DNA from: Aureimonas altamirensis
GTDB lineage: Bacteria; Pseudomonadota; Alphaproteobacteria; Rhizobiales; Rhizobiaceae
Reading direction: 5' to 3'
Assembly: GCF_001463885.1 (NCBI RefSeq)
Contig: NZ_BBWQ01000001.1
Span: 124,001-188,000, forward strand
DNA length: 64,000 bases
Made by a program: the position numbers and the translations under genes. Below the pieces are notes generated by a model. It did not search any database. It saw nothing but the letters and a program-made list of their open reading frames with translations, and had not been told where the DNA came from. Positions 8,043-16,205 of this stretch are shown piece after piece. Position 1 is the stretch's first letter. Each line of letters begins with the position of its first letter.

Positions 8043-8387
8043 TCAGTTGGCCGTGCCGCCCTCCGGCGTCGGGGATGCGCCTTCCGCGGACGCCTCCTCG
8101 ATCCGCTTGACGTCGAAGACGAATTCGCCCGTATCCTTGAAGTGCTGGAGACGCTTGGCGTTGCGATCTTCCATGGCGGCGATGGATTCCATCTGCTTGT
8201 TCAACTCCGCCGGGTCGTGCTGGGGATCGTATTCCGACCCCTCGACCTTTTCGGGATAGCCGGGCTTCGGCTCCCAGCAATTGCCGGGCTCCTTGCAGTT
8301 GGTGCCGTCATAGGCCAGCGCCGGGGCGGCGCCGAAGCCGATCGCGGCAACCATGACCAGGGCCAGCTTGCGTGTCATTGCTTGCAT
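8043..8387 (-). CDS. mxaI: MxaI, small (beta) subunit of methanol dehydrogenase
   Basis: Periplasmic small subunit that wraps around MxaF. The signal peptide ends at ALA-YDGTN (25/26). The mature part starts YDGTNCKEPGNCWEPKPGYP with the two conserved cysteines (31 and 37), then EYDPQHDPAELNKQ and NAKRLQHFKDTGEF, matching known MxaI. The mature chain is about 89 residues against 74 in Methylobacterium, because of a 15-residue tail rich in Glu, Ala and Pro after VKRIEEA. The ATG at 8387 has GGGAGG eight bases upstream. An ATG at 8378 is less well placed. Confidence 0.95.
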   Translation of the reverse strand: MQAMTRKLALVMVAAIGFGAAPALAYDGTNCKEPGNCWEPKPGYPEKVEGSEYDPQHDPAELNKQMESIAAMEDRNAKRLQHFKDTGEFVFDVKRIEEASAEGASPTPEGGTAN

Positions 8388-8418
8388 GTCGGTATCCTCC
8401 CGTTCTGAGTGCGGCGGT

Positions 8419-8937
8419 TCACCCGCCTTCGCTTCCGTAGGGCTTGAAAGACTGGCGCTGCTCGCGCGTCAGCCACACGGCCTCGCTCGGATCCCCGGTA
8501 AAGAGGTGCCGCGTCCAGGCCATCACCTTCAGCATCTCGTCGAGGTTGAGGTGGCCGTATTGCGGACCCATCATCCCCTGTGCGCCGCCGTAGATGGTTT
8601 CGAACAGACCCTTGTCGGTCTCGTTCTTGGGATAGGTCCAGTAGGAGTCGTTGAGGCCCGGCCCGAGCTTGCCCTCGGCCACGTGGCCGTGACAGCCGGA
8701 GCAGGCGGTGAGGTAGAGCTCTTCCCCTTCCTTCAGCGCGTCCGGTTGCTCGTTGTACTGGTTGACACCGGTCTGCAGGAAGGCTTTCACGGCCTCCGTG
8801 TCGCGCCCTTCCTCGGGGGCGAACGAGAGGTCGAGCGGCGTACCCTCGACCGTATGGCTGAACTGCATCTGTGCCGCCGCCGCGAAGGTGAAGGCCAGTG
8901 CGGCCCCGCCGGCAAGAAAGATCGTCTTGAGCGTCAT
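8419..8937 (-). CDS. mxaG: MxaG, cytochrome cL, electron acceptor of methanol dehydrogenase
   Basis: 172-residue periplasmic c-type cytochrome. The signal peptide ends around AAAAQ. The single haem site is CSGCH at 79-83, with the probable methionine ligand in [11 protein letters not shown] (122-123). The conserved cytochrome cL segment [29 protein letters not shown] is present in recognisable form. It takes electrons from the PQQ enzyme. It sits between mxaJ and mxaI as in all classical mxa operons. Confidence 0.95.
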   Translation of the reverse strand: MTLKTIFLAGGAALAFTFAAAAQMQFSHTVEGTPLDLSFAPEEGRDTEAVKAFLQTGVNQYNEQPDALKEGEELYLTACSGCHGHVAEGKLGPGLNDSYWTYPKNETDKGLFETIYGGAQGMMGPQYGHLNLDEMLKVMAWTRHLFTGDPSEAVWLTREQRQSFKPYGSEGG

Positions 8938-8978
8938 GAGCCTGTCGTTCCTGTGAACCCGAAATTGCCCACCGGGAA

Positions 8979-9005
8979 CCGGAGCCTCAACAAGGGCGGC
9001 TCCGG
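8979..9005 (-). repeat. Stem-loop between mxaJ and mxaG
   Basis: A perfect 8-bp stem (CCGGAGCC at 8979-8986 with GGCTCCGG at 8998-9005) encloses an 11-base loop in the 94-base spacer between mxaJ and mxaG. It has no T-tract. It is likely an intercistronic mRNA structure. Confidence 0.65.
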
Positions 9006-9031
9006 CAACTTCACAAGGACAGCGGCCGCCC

Positions 9032-9931
9032 TTAGCTGGACAGCGGCAGCAGCGGTATGCCTTCCTCCTCGAGGATGGTGCGGATCTGGTCCTGCGCCTT
9101 GGCGAGGCCCTCGTTGATCTCCTTCAGGAGCGCATCGTCGCCCTTTCGCACCCCGACGGTCTGGCCGTACTGCAGGGGGATGGTCACGCCATCCTGTCGC
9201 TCCAGGCTGTTCTCGATCAGCGTCAGCCGCAATTCGCCGTCCGACGCCGTGACATAACGGGCGACATCGGGGGCGAAGGCGATGGCAAGATCGGCCTCGC
9301 CGTTGCGCACCTCGCTCGCCAGCCTGTCGGCAGCGACCTCGGTGAAGGCGTTGCGGTTGGATTTGAAGTTCACCAGCCCGTACAGATACGCGAGGTTGTC
9401 CTCGTACTTGCCGGCATATTTCAGCATGGTCTGCGCCGGAGAGTGGATGCGCGTCGCAAAGCGTTTCAGCCCGTCGCGGCCGGCATCCTGCCAGCGGTGG
9501 CCGTCGAAGCCGGCATCCGCCCGGCTGACGAAAGCATAGGCCGTCCGGAAATAGGGTTCCGAGGTTTCGACGCGCGGATCGCCCGGGTCGATGCCGAAGA
9601 CAACATCGCATTGCTTCGGCTCCAGAAGGTCGCGGACATTGTAGATCGACGCGCGCTCCGAAAAGACGAACTCGACCTCGCGGCCCATCGCCTGCGCCAG
9701 CGCATCCGCGATCCGGTTTTCGAAACCGTCCTTTGCCGCGGTGGAGTAGGGGGCGTCCTTGGCCGAGGCGCACACCATCAGCCTGTCGCTCATCGAGGTC
9801 GGGCTGGGCCCTCTTTCTTCGGCCGTCGGCTCGTGCACCTGCGGTATGACGCCGACGGTCTCGGCGCGGGCCGGACCGGCCGTGGCGCCCAAGGCCAGAG
9901 CGGCCGCCGTCAGGAGAAGTTTTGCGAACAT
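9032..9931 (-). CDS. mxaJ: MxaJ, periplasmic solute-binding-like protein of methanol oxidation
   Basis: 299-residue protein with a signal peptide ([23 protein letters not shown]) and a family-3 solute-binding fold: [29 protein letters not shown], then [36 protein letters not shown]. MxaJ is essential for active methanol dehydrogenase and is thought to assist assembly of MxaFI. The ATG at 9931 has AAGGA eight bases upstream. An ATG at 9940, which would overlap that ribosome site, is possible. A 62-base spacer with a long palindrome separates it from mxaF. Confidence 0.92.
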   Translation of the reverse strand: MFAKLLLTAAALALGATAGPARAETVGVIPQVHEPTAEERGPSPTSMSDRLMVCASAKDAPYSTAAKDGFENRIADALAQAMGREVEFVFSERASIYNVRDLLEPKQCDVVFGIDPGDPRVETSEPYFRTAYAFVSRADAGFDGHRWQDAGRDGLKRFATRIHSPAQTMLKYAGKYEDNLAYLYGLVNFKSNRNAFTEVAADRLASEVRNGEADLAIAFAPDVARYVTASDGELRLTLIENSLERQDGVTIPLQYGQTVGVRKGDDALLKEINEGLAKAQDQIRTILEEEGIPLLPLSS

Positions 9932-9954
9932 AGCTCTCATCCTTCGATCGGTGG

Positions 9955-9982
9955 GCGGAATGCCGGCATGCCGGCATTCCGC
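9955..9982 (-). repeat. 28-base perfect palindrome between mxaF and mxaJ
   Basis: The arms GCGGAATGCCGG (9955-9966) and their exact reverse complement (9971-9982) flank CATG, so the whole element is self-complementary. It starts 11 bases after the mxaF stop. Transcribed, it gives a 12-bp stem with a tetraloop and no T-run. That suits 3'-end protection of the very abundant mxaF message. Confidence 0.75.
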
Positions 9983-9993
9983 ACCAGGCCTGC

Positions 9994-11940
9994 TCAGTTG
10001 ACCGTCTGTCCGGAAGCGCCGCCCTGCAGCGAGGCGTCCCGGCCCACAGGGGCGGGCGGCTCGTTGACACGGGGCTGGTACTCGCCCTTCTCGAGGTCGC
10101 TGTACGGGCCTTCGCCATCCAGCGAGAAGACCATGACGCCGCCACCCATCTGCGTGTAGTTCTGGAGCTGGCGGAAGGCGCCGACCGAGCCGAGGCCCGC
10201 CGTCGGGTCGTTCAGGTCGAAGACGAGGCCGACACCCGGCCAGCCGCCGACACCGTAGTAGATGGCGACATACTGGACGCCGTCATGCTCGTAGGTCATC
10301 GGGTGGCCGATGGCGCCGGAAGGCATCTTGAACTTCCACAGGAGATCGCCCGTGTCGGAGTCGCGTGCCTTGATGAAGCCGTCCAGCGTTCCGTAGAACA
10401 TGACGCCGCCTGCCGTTGCCAGGGTTCCGCCCCAGGCGGCGAAGCGCTCCATGACTTCCCATTTGAAGGCGCCGGTGATGGCGTCATAGGCTTTGACCTG
10501 CCCGAGGCCGAGACCGTTCTGGCGGTCGCCCTTGGGGCCCGGATACATGCTCAGCGTCGCACCCACGAAGAACTGGCCGGCTCTGTAGGGCAGCATGAAC
10601 GGTTCCCAGTCCATGCAGATGTGGTTGATGCCCATGTAGAAGAGCTTGCGCTCCGGGTCGTAGGAATCGTGACCCTGGTTGTGATAGCCCATCGCCGAGG
10701 GGCAGATATCGCGGGCCTGATGGTCCATGCGGGTGCCGAATTCGGGGTCGCGCTGCGGGATGCCGGTTTCCAGGTCCACCTGCGTCACCCAGTTGACCGT
10801 ATCGTCGATCTTGTCAGCCGAGATCAGGTCGCCATTGGTGCGGTCCAGCGTATAGACGATGCCGTTCCGGTCCGGGTGGGTCAGAAGCTTGCGCGTCTGG
10901 CCCTGCTTGTCTTCCTGTTCCGACAGCATCATCACGTTGACGCCGGCATAGTCCCATTCGTCATGCGGGGTCTTCTGGTAGGCGAAGCGCGCTTCGCCCG
11001 TGTCGGCGTCGCGGCCCCAGATCGCCATGGTCCATTTGTTGTCGCCGGGCCGCATCGTCTCGTTCCACGGCGCGGGGTTGCCGGAGCCATAGTAGAACAG
11101 GTCCTCTTCCGGATCGTAGGCATACCAGCCCCAGTTGGTGCCGCCGCCGATCTTCCAGGCGTCGCCCTCCCAGGTGCGGGTGCCGAGGCCCGTCTGGCCG
11201 TAATGCGGATTGGCATCGTTGAAGTCGGCCGCCAGCAGCACTTCCTCGTCCGGACCGGTGGCATAGGCGCGCCAGAGCTGCTCGCCCGTCTTCACGTCGT
11301 AGCTCGTGACATAGCCGCGCACGCCCAGCTCTGCGCCGGACGAGCCGACCAGGACCGTATCCTTGATGACGTAGGGCGCGATGGTGAGGGTGGAGCCGAC
11401 GCGGATGTCGGAATTTTCCATTTCCCACCGGGTCTGGCCCGTTTCCGCATCCAGCGCCACGATGCGCCCGTCGAGCTGGGTGCGGAAGATCAGCGGGTCT
11501 ACCTCATCGTCGCCCGGCCAGTAGGCAAGGCCGCGATTGACCACGTCGCAGCAGGCCACGGCGCGGGCCGTGGGGTCCTGGCGCGGCTTGTTCTGCCACA
11601 GGATCTTGCCCGGCTCATCGAGGTCGAGCGCAAACGTCGTGTTGGGGAAGGGCGTGTGCACGAACATCTTGCCGTCCACCACGAGCGGCGTTCCCTCGTG
11701 GCCGTGCAGCACGCCGGTGGAGAAGGACCATGCGGGCCGCAGCTCGCCGACATTCTCCTTGGTGATCTGCGTGCTGGGGGAGAAATTCTGCGCGTTGTAG
11801 TCGCGCCCGGTCATCACCCAGTTTTCAGGGCTCTTCGCAAGCTCGACCAACGCGTCATTGGCCAGCGCACCGCCCTGAGCCCCCAAAATCAATGCGCAAG
11901 AAAGCGCGGCGCCTGACGCCGAAGCCCAGAGTCTGTTCAT
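9994..11940 (-). CDS. mxaF: MxaF, PQQ- and calcium-dependent methanol dehydrogenase large subunit
   Basis: Periplasmic quinoprotein oxidising methanol to formaldehyde, 648 residues. The signal peptide is 1 to about 27 (GGALA-ND). Subtracting 27 reproduces the numbering of the Methylobacterium enzyme: vicinal disulfide Cys130-Cys131 (103/104), calcium ligands Glu204 in GAELGVRG (177) and Asn288 in [10 protein letters not shown] (261), catalytic Asp330 in [10 protein letters not shown] (303). The position two residues after the catalytic Asp is Ala332. Lanthanide-type XoxF enzymes have Asp there, so this is the calcium type. The start was set at 11940, where GGGAGG lies six bases upstream. The upstream in-frame ATG at 11979 lacks support. 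Confidence 0.97.
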   Translation of the reverse strand: MNRLWASASGAALSCALILGAQGGALANDALVELAKSPENWVMTGRDYNAQNFSPSTQITKENVGELRPAWSFSTGVLHGHEGTPLVVDGKMFVHTPFPNTTFALDLDEPGKILWQNKPRQDPTARAVACCDVVNRGLAYWPGDDEVDPLIFRTQLDGRIVALDAETGQTRWEMENSDIRVGSTLTIAPYVIKDTVLVGSSGAELGVRGYVTSYDVKTGEQLWRAYATGPDEEVLLAADFNDANPHYGQTGLGTRTWEGDAWKIGGGTNWGWYAYDPEEDLFYYGSGNPAPWNETMRPGDNKWTMAIWGRDADTGEARFAYQKTPHDEWDYAGVNVMMLSEQEDKQGQTRKLLTHPDRNGIVYTLDRTNGDLISADKIDDTVNWVTQVDLETGIPQRDPEFGTRMDHQARDICPSAMGYHNQGHDSYDPERKLFYMGINHICMDWEPFMLPYRAGQFFVGATLSMYPGPKGDRQNGLGLGQVKAYDAITGAFKWEVMERFAAWGGTLATAGGVMFYGTLDGFIKARDSDTGDLLWKFKMPSGAIGHPMTYEHDGVQYVAIYYGVGGWPGVGLVFDLNDPTAGLGSVGAFRQLQNYTQMGGGVMVFSLDGEGPYSDLEKGEYQPRVNEPPAPVGRDASLQGGASGQTVN

Positions 11941-11986
11941 TGTGCCTCCCATCAACTTCGTGTTGCCAAGGCCCACCAAGTCGTTC

Positions 11987-12003
11987 CTTGGGTTTTACCC
12001 AAG
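11987..12003. promoter_or_regulatory. Inverted repeat in the mxaF leader
   Basis: CTTGGGT-TTT-ACCCAAG is a perfect 7-bp inverted repeat located 47-63 bases upstream of the mxaF start. Its core GGGTTTTACCC resembles GGGTTTACCC at 12212-12221 on the other side of the region. It could be an operator or a leader hairpin. Confidence 0.5.
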
Positions 12004-12126
12004 TGCCGCCCTTTCCGGATGTTTTTCGTGTCGAGGCAGGTGCCTCGATGCTCCGGGGACGTGCTGTTGAACGAAAGAGTTACACAGGCACCAGGGAACG
12101 TCTCTAGGCTATTTGTGCAGACGGGT

Positions 12127-12142
12127 CGGGAAATACTTCCCG
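12127..12142. promoter_or_regulatory. Candidate regulator site 1 (CGGGAA-N4-TTCCCG)
   Basis: CGGGAA-ATAC-TTCCCG inverted repeat, very similar to the element centred 35 bases further right. The paired sites suggest tandem binding of a dimeric regulator, with the adjacent NarL-type response regulator as the obvious candidate (inference). Confidence 0.5.
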
Positions 12143-12160
12143 GCCGGGATGGATGAAGTC

Positions 12161-12179
12161 ATCGGGAAATATTCCCGAT
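12161..12179. promoter_or_regulatory. Candidate regulator site 2 (ATCGGGAA-N3-TTCCCGAT)
   Basis: A perfect 8-bp inverted repeat around ATA, sharing CGGGAAATA with site 1. It is located 118 bases before the start of the lipoprotein gene and about 220 before mxaF. Confidence 0.55.
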
Positions 12180-12211
12180 CATGGCGGGAAGGCGGCCCCA
12201 TCCGGTGGGAA

Positions 12212-12221
12212 GGGTTTACCC
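12212..12221. promoter_or_regulatory. Short palindrome GGGTTTACCC
   Basis: A ten-base element, GGGT-TT-ACCC, echoing the mxaF-proximal GGGTTTTACCC at 11990-12000. It is short enough to occur by chance. It is recorded because the two copies flank the divergent region. Confidence 0.3.
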
Positions 12222-12296
12222 GCCTTGCGTGCAGCGCGTAAGATTGTCGCGGCAAATGCTTGGCGAAGGGTGGGCACCCAGGTACGGAGTGTGCGG

Positions 12297-12785
12297 ATGA
12301 GCCATGGCGTCTCCCGCGCCATGCTGGCACTGATATCGGGCGGACTTGCCGCCTGTGACGAGCCACCAGTGGCGGAAACGGTTCCTGTGCAGCGGCAGGC
12401 TGAGGCCCATTGGCAGGCCTATGGCGCCGACAGGCCCGCCGGCGAATGGCTGGCCATGCTGGAAACCGGACATGAGGTCGGCCCGCAGGACGCCCGCGTC
12501 CGCGATTACGACGCGCTGCTGACCCATGCCGCAAGCCGCTTCACCGAATCGCCGCGCATGATCGCCAATCGCCTCGTTCAGGCGCAGGACACATTGCAGG
12601 CCATGGGCGAGGCGCACGGGATGGACGACCTCCTGAACGATTTCCTGGCGCTCGCACCCCGAGGCGACCATTTGTCCTTCGCGACCTTGCTTCATCATTA
12701 TCTGAACCTGAGACGTCAGGGCGTCGACCATGGCTCGGCCGTGGCGGAGCTGCGGCGCACCGGGCCGGGCGGGGTGGCGCAATGA
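12297..12785 (+). CDS. Putative lipoprotein upstream of the methanol sensor kinase (positional mxaZ)
   Basis: 162-residue protein of unknown fold. It starts MSHGVSRAMLALISGGLAAC, with a lipobox-like LAAC giving an N-terminal lipid-anchored Cys at position 20. The remainder is helical, charged and without a recognised domain (ARVRDYDALLTHAASRFTES, DTLQAMGEAHGMDDLLNDFL). The ATG at 12297 has GGAG seven bases upstream. Its stop overlaps the kinase start as ATGA, so both are co-expressed. In Paracoccus denitrificans an uncharacterised mxaZ precedes mxaY and mxaX next to mxaF. Position matches, but I cannot verify homology. It could be an accessory sensor for the kinase. Confidence 0.75.
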   Translation: MSHGVSRAMLALISGGLAACDEPPVAETVPVQRQAEAHWQAYGADRPAGEWLAMLETGHEVGPQDARVRDYDALLTHAASRFTESPRMIANRLVQAQDTLQAMGEAHGMDDLLNDFLALAPRGDHLSFATLLHHYLNLRRQGVDHGSAVAELRRTGPGGVAQ

Positions 12786-14230
12786 CCGTGCGCGACGGAA
12801 ACGGCCTGAGCCTTTCGCCCGCGATATCGGCCGGGACGCAGGCCGCCGGGCGGCGCCTGCCGCAGTTGCGCAGCCGTATCATGCTGGGCGTCGTGGGGCT
12901 GAGCGCCGTCTTGTGGCTGCTTTTGGCCTTCGGCATGGTGGTCAACGCGCGGCTGGCGACACGCGCCGAGGTTTCGGCCTCCTTCGCCATTGCGGAGCGC
13001 TTCGCCGAAGCACGCATCGCCTCCATCGGCCCGGCCGGGACACTGGAGGCATATCGCCGGCTGGTGGCCGAACTGAGCGAGATGCGCCATGTCAGCGCCG
13101 CGCTGTCGCATCCGCTGGCGGGGCCGGACGACGACGCCGCCACGGGCGACGACGACGAAGAGGAGGCGCCCCGCTGGTTTACGGCGTTGATCGAGAACGA
13201 GCCGATCGACAGCCTGTTCACCCTGACGCTGGACGACGGATCGACCGCCACCCTGATGCTGGCGGCAAACGATGCCGACGAGATTGCGGAGGTGTGGCAG
13301 GATTTCAGCTTCATCCTGCCCGTCACCATCCTCTATGGCGCCATCCTTTCGCTTCTGTCGATGCTGCTGGTCAACCTCGTGTTCGCGCGGCTGCGGCGCA
13401 TCGAGGACGCGTTGGACCGCCTGCGCGAAGGGGCGCTGGAGACGCGGCTGGACGACGCCGACTTTGCCGAGTTCGGCCGTGTCACCGGCGGCTTCAACGA
13501 TCTTGCGAGCCACCTTTGCGAGGAAAAGCGCCTCAACCGCAATCTGGCCCGCCGACTTCTGGACGCCCACGAGGCCGAACGGCGGGCCCTGGCCAACGAT
13601 CTCCATGACGAGCTCGGGCCGCACCTCTTCAGCCTGCGGGCCGCCGTGGCCATGCTGAAGCGCAAGGCTGCCCGCGCCGACGGCGGCGACGGGCTGGAAA
13701 CGCCGCTTCACATGCTGGAAGACGAGGTCGCGACGCTGCAATCGGCAACGCGGCGGCTTTTGGCGGGCTTGCGGCCGATGTCGGTGGGTGGCGTGCCTCT
13801 GCGCGATACGGTGGAGGGCGCGGTGGAGTCGTTTCGCCGGTCGTCGCCCGACACGCAATTTGCGTGTCGCACGGAAACGGCGGACGCCACATTCGGCGAG
13901 GTGGTGGACCTGACCGTCTATCGTTTCGTGCAGGAAAGCGTTCTCAACGCACTCAAGCACGGCAAGGCCCGGCACGTAGACGTGTCGATCGCGCTGCGTC
14001 CGGGCAACGCGTCCTGCGATGCGGTGCTGGAAGCGACCGTCGCCAATGACGGGACGATGCCCGTGGCATCGAACAGGGAGGGTTACGGATTGATCGGAAT
14101 TGCGGAACGGGTCGAAGCCTTGGGCGGCTTCGCGACGGCGCCGGGCGTGGCGGGGGGACGGACGACCTGCCGGATCGCCATTCCGGTGCGCGCGGCCGGC
14201 AACGGCGCGGCCGAGGGTGCACGGCCATGA
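12782..14230 (+). CDS. mxaY: MxaY-like sensor histidine kinase for methanol oxidation
   Basis: 482-residue membrane histidine kinase. The first helix is at about 33-56 and is followed by a periplasmic region with an acidic stretch (DDDAATGDDDEEEA, 117-129). The second helix is at about 176-200, then HAMP, then a HisKA_3 domain with phospho-acceptor His275 in ANDLHDELGPHLFSLR. The ATPase domain has an N box QESVLNALKHG and a G box GYGLIGIAERV. This is the NarL/LuxR-partner kinase class, like MoxY/MxaY of Paracoccus. Divergent placement from mxaF supports a role in methanol or formaldehyde-dependent mxa induction, which is inference. It is joined by ATGA overlaps to both neighbours. Confidence 0.88.
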   Translation: MTVRDGNGLSLSPAISAGTQAAGRRLPQLRSRIMLGVVGLSAVLWLLLAFGMVVNARLATRAEVSASFAIAERFAEARIASIGPAGTLEAYRRLVAELSEMRHVSAALSHPLAGPDDDAATGDDDEEEAPRWFTALIENEPIDSLFTLTLDDGSTATLMLAANDADEIAEVWQDFSFILPVTILYGAILSLLSMLLVNLVFARLRRIEDALDRLREGALETRLDDADFAEFGRVTGGFNDLASHLCEEKRLNRNLARRLLDAHEAERRALANDLHDELGPHLFSLRAAVAMLKRKAARADGGDGLETPLHMLEDEVATLQSATRRLLAGLRPMSVGGVPLRDTVEGAVESFRRSSPDTQFACRTETADATFGEVVDLTVYRFVQESVLNALKHGKARHVDVSIALRPGNASCDAVLEATVANDGTMPVASNREGYGLIGIAERVEALGGFATAPGVAGGRTTCRIAIPVRAAGNGAAEGARP

Positions 14231-14859
14231 CGCGCGCGCTTGTCATCGACGATCATCCCGTCGTCTTCCAGGGATGCCGGCAGACCATCAGCGATTATGG
14301 CGCCAGCGAAGTGTTCGGTGCCCTGTCGCCGCTGGAGGGGTTCCGCGCCTATCGGCGTTTGAACCCGGACGTGATCCTGCTCGACCTTTCCTTCGGGCCC
14401 AACATGTTCGGCGGCTTCGCCTTCATCAAGCGGTTCCGCTCCCGCGACGGGCGCACGCCCATCCTGATCTTCTCCATGCATGACGACCCCGTCATCGTCC
14501 GGCGTGCGCTGGCCCTCGGTGCGACGGGCTATGTGCAGAAGGACGCCAGCCCCGATACGATCGGCGAGGCCTTCGACACGGTGCGGCAGGGGAAGCCCTA
14601 TCTGCCCCCGGACATGGCCGCGCGCGTGGCCTTCCTGAACCGGCCGTCCGGCGGGTCCGACCGCGACAGGCTGACCGACCGCGAACTGGAGATCCTGGGT
14701 CTTCTGGCGGCGGGCCGGTCCTACGCCGAAATCGCGGAAGGGCTGAGCATCAGCTACAAGACCGTGGCCAACGCCTGCTCGTCGCTCAAGGTCAAGCTGG
14801 CCGCCAAGACGCTGCCCGATCTGGTCGCCAAGGCGGTGCGCATTACCGGACGGGCTTGA
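14227..14859 (+). CDS. mxaX: MxaX-like NarL/LuxR-family response regulator
   Basis: 210 residues. The receiver domain has the acidic pocket VIDDHP (Asp8, Asp9) and phospho-acceptor Asp53 in VILLDLSFGPN. The C-terminal LuxR-type helix-turn-helix is at about 145-205 (LTDRELEILGLLAAGRSYAEIAEGLSISYKTV). It is the cognate partner of the kinase whose stop it overlaps. The likely target is the divergent mxaF promoter with its paired palindromes. Its last 17 bases overlap the 3' end of nikE, which converges from the other strand. Confidence 0.88.
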   Translation: MTRALVIDDHPVVFQGCRQTISDYGASEVFGALSPLEGFRAYRRLNPDVILLDLSFGPNMFGGFAFIKRFRSRDGRTPILIFSMHDDPVIVRRALALGATGYVQKDASPDTIGEAFDTVRQGKPYLPPDMAARVAFLNRPSGGSDRDRLTDRELEILGLLAAGRSYAEIAEGLSISYKTVANACSSLKVKLAAKTLPDLVAKAVRITGRA

Positions 14860-15448
14860 GCGGCAGGCGCACCGTATGCGCCGCGACATGCGCCAGAAGC
14901 GCTTCGTCATGGCTGATGGCCACTATGCCCGTTCCCCGCTCGGCGCACAGGGATTGCAAACCGCGCCACACCTCTGCCTGCGTGACCGGGTCCAGCGAGG
15001 CGGTCGCCTCGTCCAGCACCAGAAAGCGGATTTGCGGCGCCAGGGCGCGCACCAGCACCACGCGCTGCAATTCTCCGCCGGACAGCGATTGCGGATACCG
15101 GCCGGCCCAGGCCGGATCGACCCGGAAGCGGCATAGCATGTCCCGGGATGGCTGGTGCGCCTCGGTCAGGATGCGCTGGATGCGCCAGGCCGGGTTGACC
15201 GCACCGAAGGCATGCTGCGCCACATACTGGATGGGGCGCAGGCCCCGCACGGGCGAGGGGCGGCCATCGATATGGACGGCGCCGCCGACCGGGCGCAGCA
15301 AGCCGGCAAGAATGCGCCCCAGGGTGGATTTGCCACAGCCGGACGGACCGGCAAGGCCGACGATCTCGCCCGGCCGCACGGTAAGGTCGATACCCTCGAA
15401 AAGCGTCCTGCCCCCGCGCGAGGCCGTTATGGAGTGCGCCTCAAGCAT
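14843..15448 (-). CDS. nikE: NikE-like ABC transporter ATPase
   Basis: 201-residue ABC ATPase with Walker A GPSGCGKS, signature LSGGELQR, Walker B FLVLDEATASLD and the H-loop ISHDEALL. It is shorter than Escherichia coli NikE (about 268), lacking the C-terminal oligopeptide-transporter extension. It is the last gene of the nik operon and overlaps nikD by eight bases. It powers nickel import with NikD. The nickel assignment comes from the adjacent nikR and NikR operator rather than from this protein. Confidence 0.85.
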   Translation of the reverse strand: MLEAHSITASRGGRTLFEGIDLTVRPGEIVGLAGPSGCGKSTLGRILAGLLRPVGGAVHIDGRPSPVRGLRPIQYVAQHAFGAVNPAWRIQRILTEAHQPSRDMLCRFRVDPAWAGRYPQSLSGGELQRVVLVRALAPQIRFLVLDEATASLDPVTQAEVWRGLQSLCAERGTGIVAISHDEALLAHVAAHTVRLPLKPVR

Positions 15449-16205
15449 CGATGGTCATCCCGTTTGCCGGGGTTGCGCGCCAAAGGCGGCGCGCGTGCGC
15501 ATCGGGTATCTCCGCACCATCGGCCGTAAAGGCCGAGGCCGGCATCGGCGCGGCGAACCCGCCGGGCGACAGGACGGCGATCGCGTCGGCGACGCCGCTT
15601 GCGAAGACGAGATCGTGGGTGATGACGATGAGCGCGCATCCCTCCGATGCAAGACGCCGCAGGTCGCCGGCGACATGGCCGATGCTGGCCCCGTCGAGGC
15701 CACTGGTGGGCTCGTCCACGATCAGCACTTGTGGACGGCCGACCGTGGCGATGCCTAGAATGATCCGCCGCGCCATGCCGCCGGACAGATGGTGCGGGTA
15801 GAGATCGCAGGTTTCTTCGGCCAGGCCCAGGCGCGCGAGCGACGCGGCACCGGCCGCCTTGCGGGCCATCCCCGCCAGGCCGGCGCGCCGCGCCGCCCAA
15901 CGGAACTGGTCGCCGATGCAGGCGGACGGGTCCAGGCTGGACAAAGGTTGCGGTGCAAGGGCGATGCGCCGTCCGCGGATGGCGCGCAGGCGGGCGTCGG
16001 TCATCGCCTCCCCATCGAGGACCAGCGTCCCGCTGCGTTGCGCGCCGCCCGGCAGCATGCCGACGAGCGCGGCGGCGATCAGCGATTTGCCGATGCCGGA
16101 CTCTCCCGCCAGCGCCACGATCTGTCCTCGTTCGACGGTAAAGGAGAGGCCGGAAACGAGAGGGCGTCCGTCCATGTGGATTGCCAGTTCCTGCGCCTCT
16201 ATCAT
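15441..16205 (-). CDS. nikD: NikD-like ABC transporter ATPase
   Basis: 254 residues. Walker A is GESGIGKS, the signature is LSGGMARR, and Walker B is VLIVDEPTSGLD followed by ITHDLVFASGVAD. The oligopeptide/nickel subfamily is indicated by PQPLSSLDPSACIGDQF. It starts at an ATGA overlap with nikC and works as the second ATPase of the transporter. The unusual signature MARR in place of RQR is noted but compatible with the family. Confidence 0.86.
   Translation of the reverse strand: MIEAQELAIHMDGRPLVSGLSFTVERGQIVALAGESGIGKSLIAAALVGMLPGGAQRSGTLVLDGEAMTDARLRAIRGRRIALAPQPLSSLDPSACIGDQFRWAARRAGLAGMARKAAGAASLARLGLAEETCDLYPHHLSGGMARRIILGIATVGRPQVLIVDEPTSGLDGASIGHVAGDLRRLASEGCALIVITHDLVFASGVADAIAVLSPGGFAAPMPASAFTADGAEIPDAHARRLWRATPANGMTIDA

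Larger units (their letters stand above)
11941..12296. promoter_or_regulatory. Divergent regulatory region between mxaF and the mxaZYX-like genes
   Basis: This 356-base stretch without a credible gene should contain the mxaF promoter (leftward) and that of the regulator genes (rightward). It holds four palindromic elements listed separately. I could not fix a convincing -35/-10 pair for either direction. An ORF extends the rightward lipoprotein to 12153, but its extra 48 residues have no ribosome site and no family resemblance. Confidence 0.6.

Noticed and set aside
10285-11916. 543-codon open frame on the plus strand opposite mxaF
   Set aside because: mxaF on the other strand carries every catalytic residue, and the antisense frame has no recognisable domain.
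9994-11940. Possibility that the PQQ dehydrogenase is XoxF
   Set aside because: The residue after Asp-Tyr is Ala rather than Asp, and the gene sits in a full mxaFJGI operon with a small subunit gene.
12153-12296. N-terminal extension of the lipoprotein
   Set aside because: The frame is open, but it runs across the regulatory palindromes, lacks a ribosome site and would put a lipobox in the middle of the protein.
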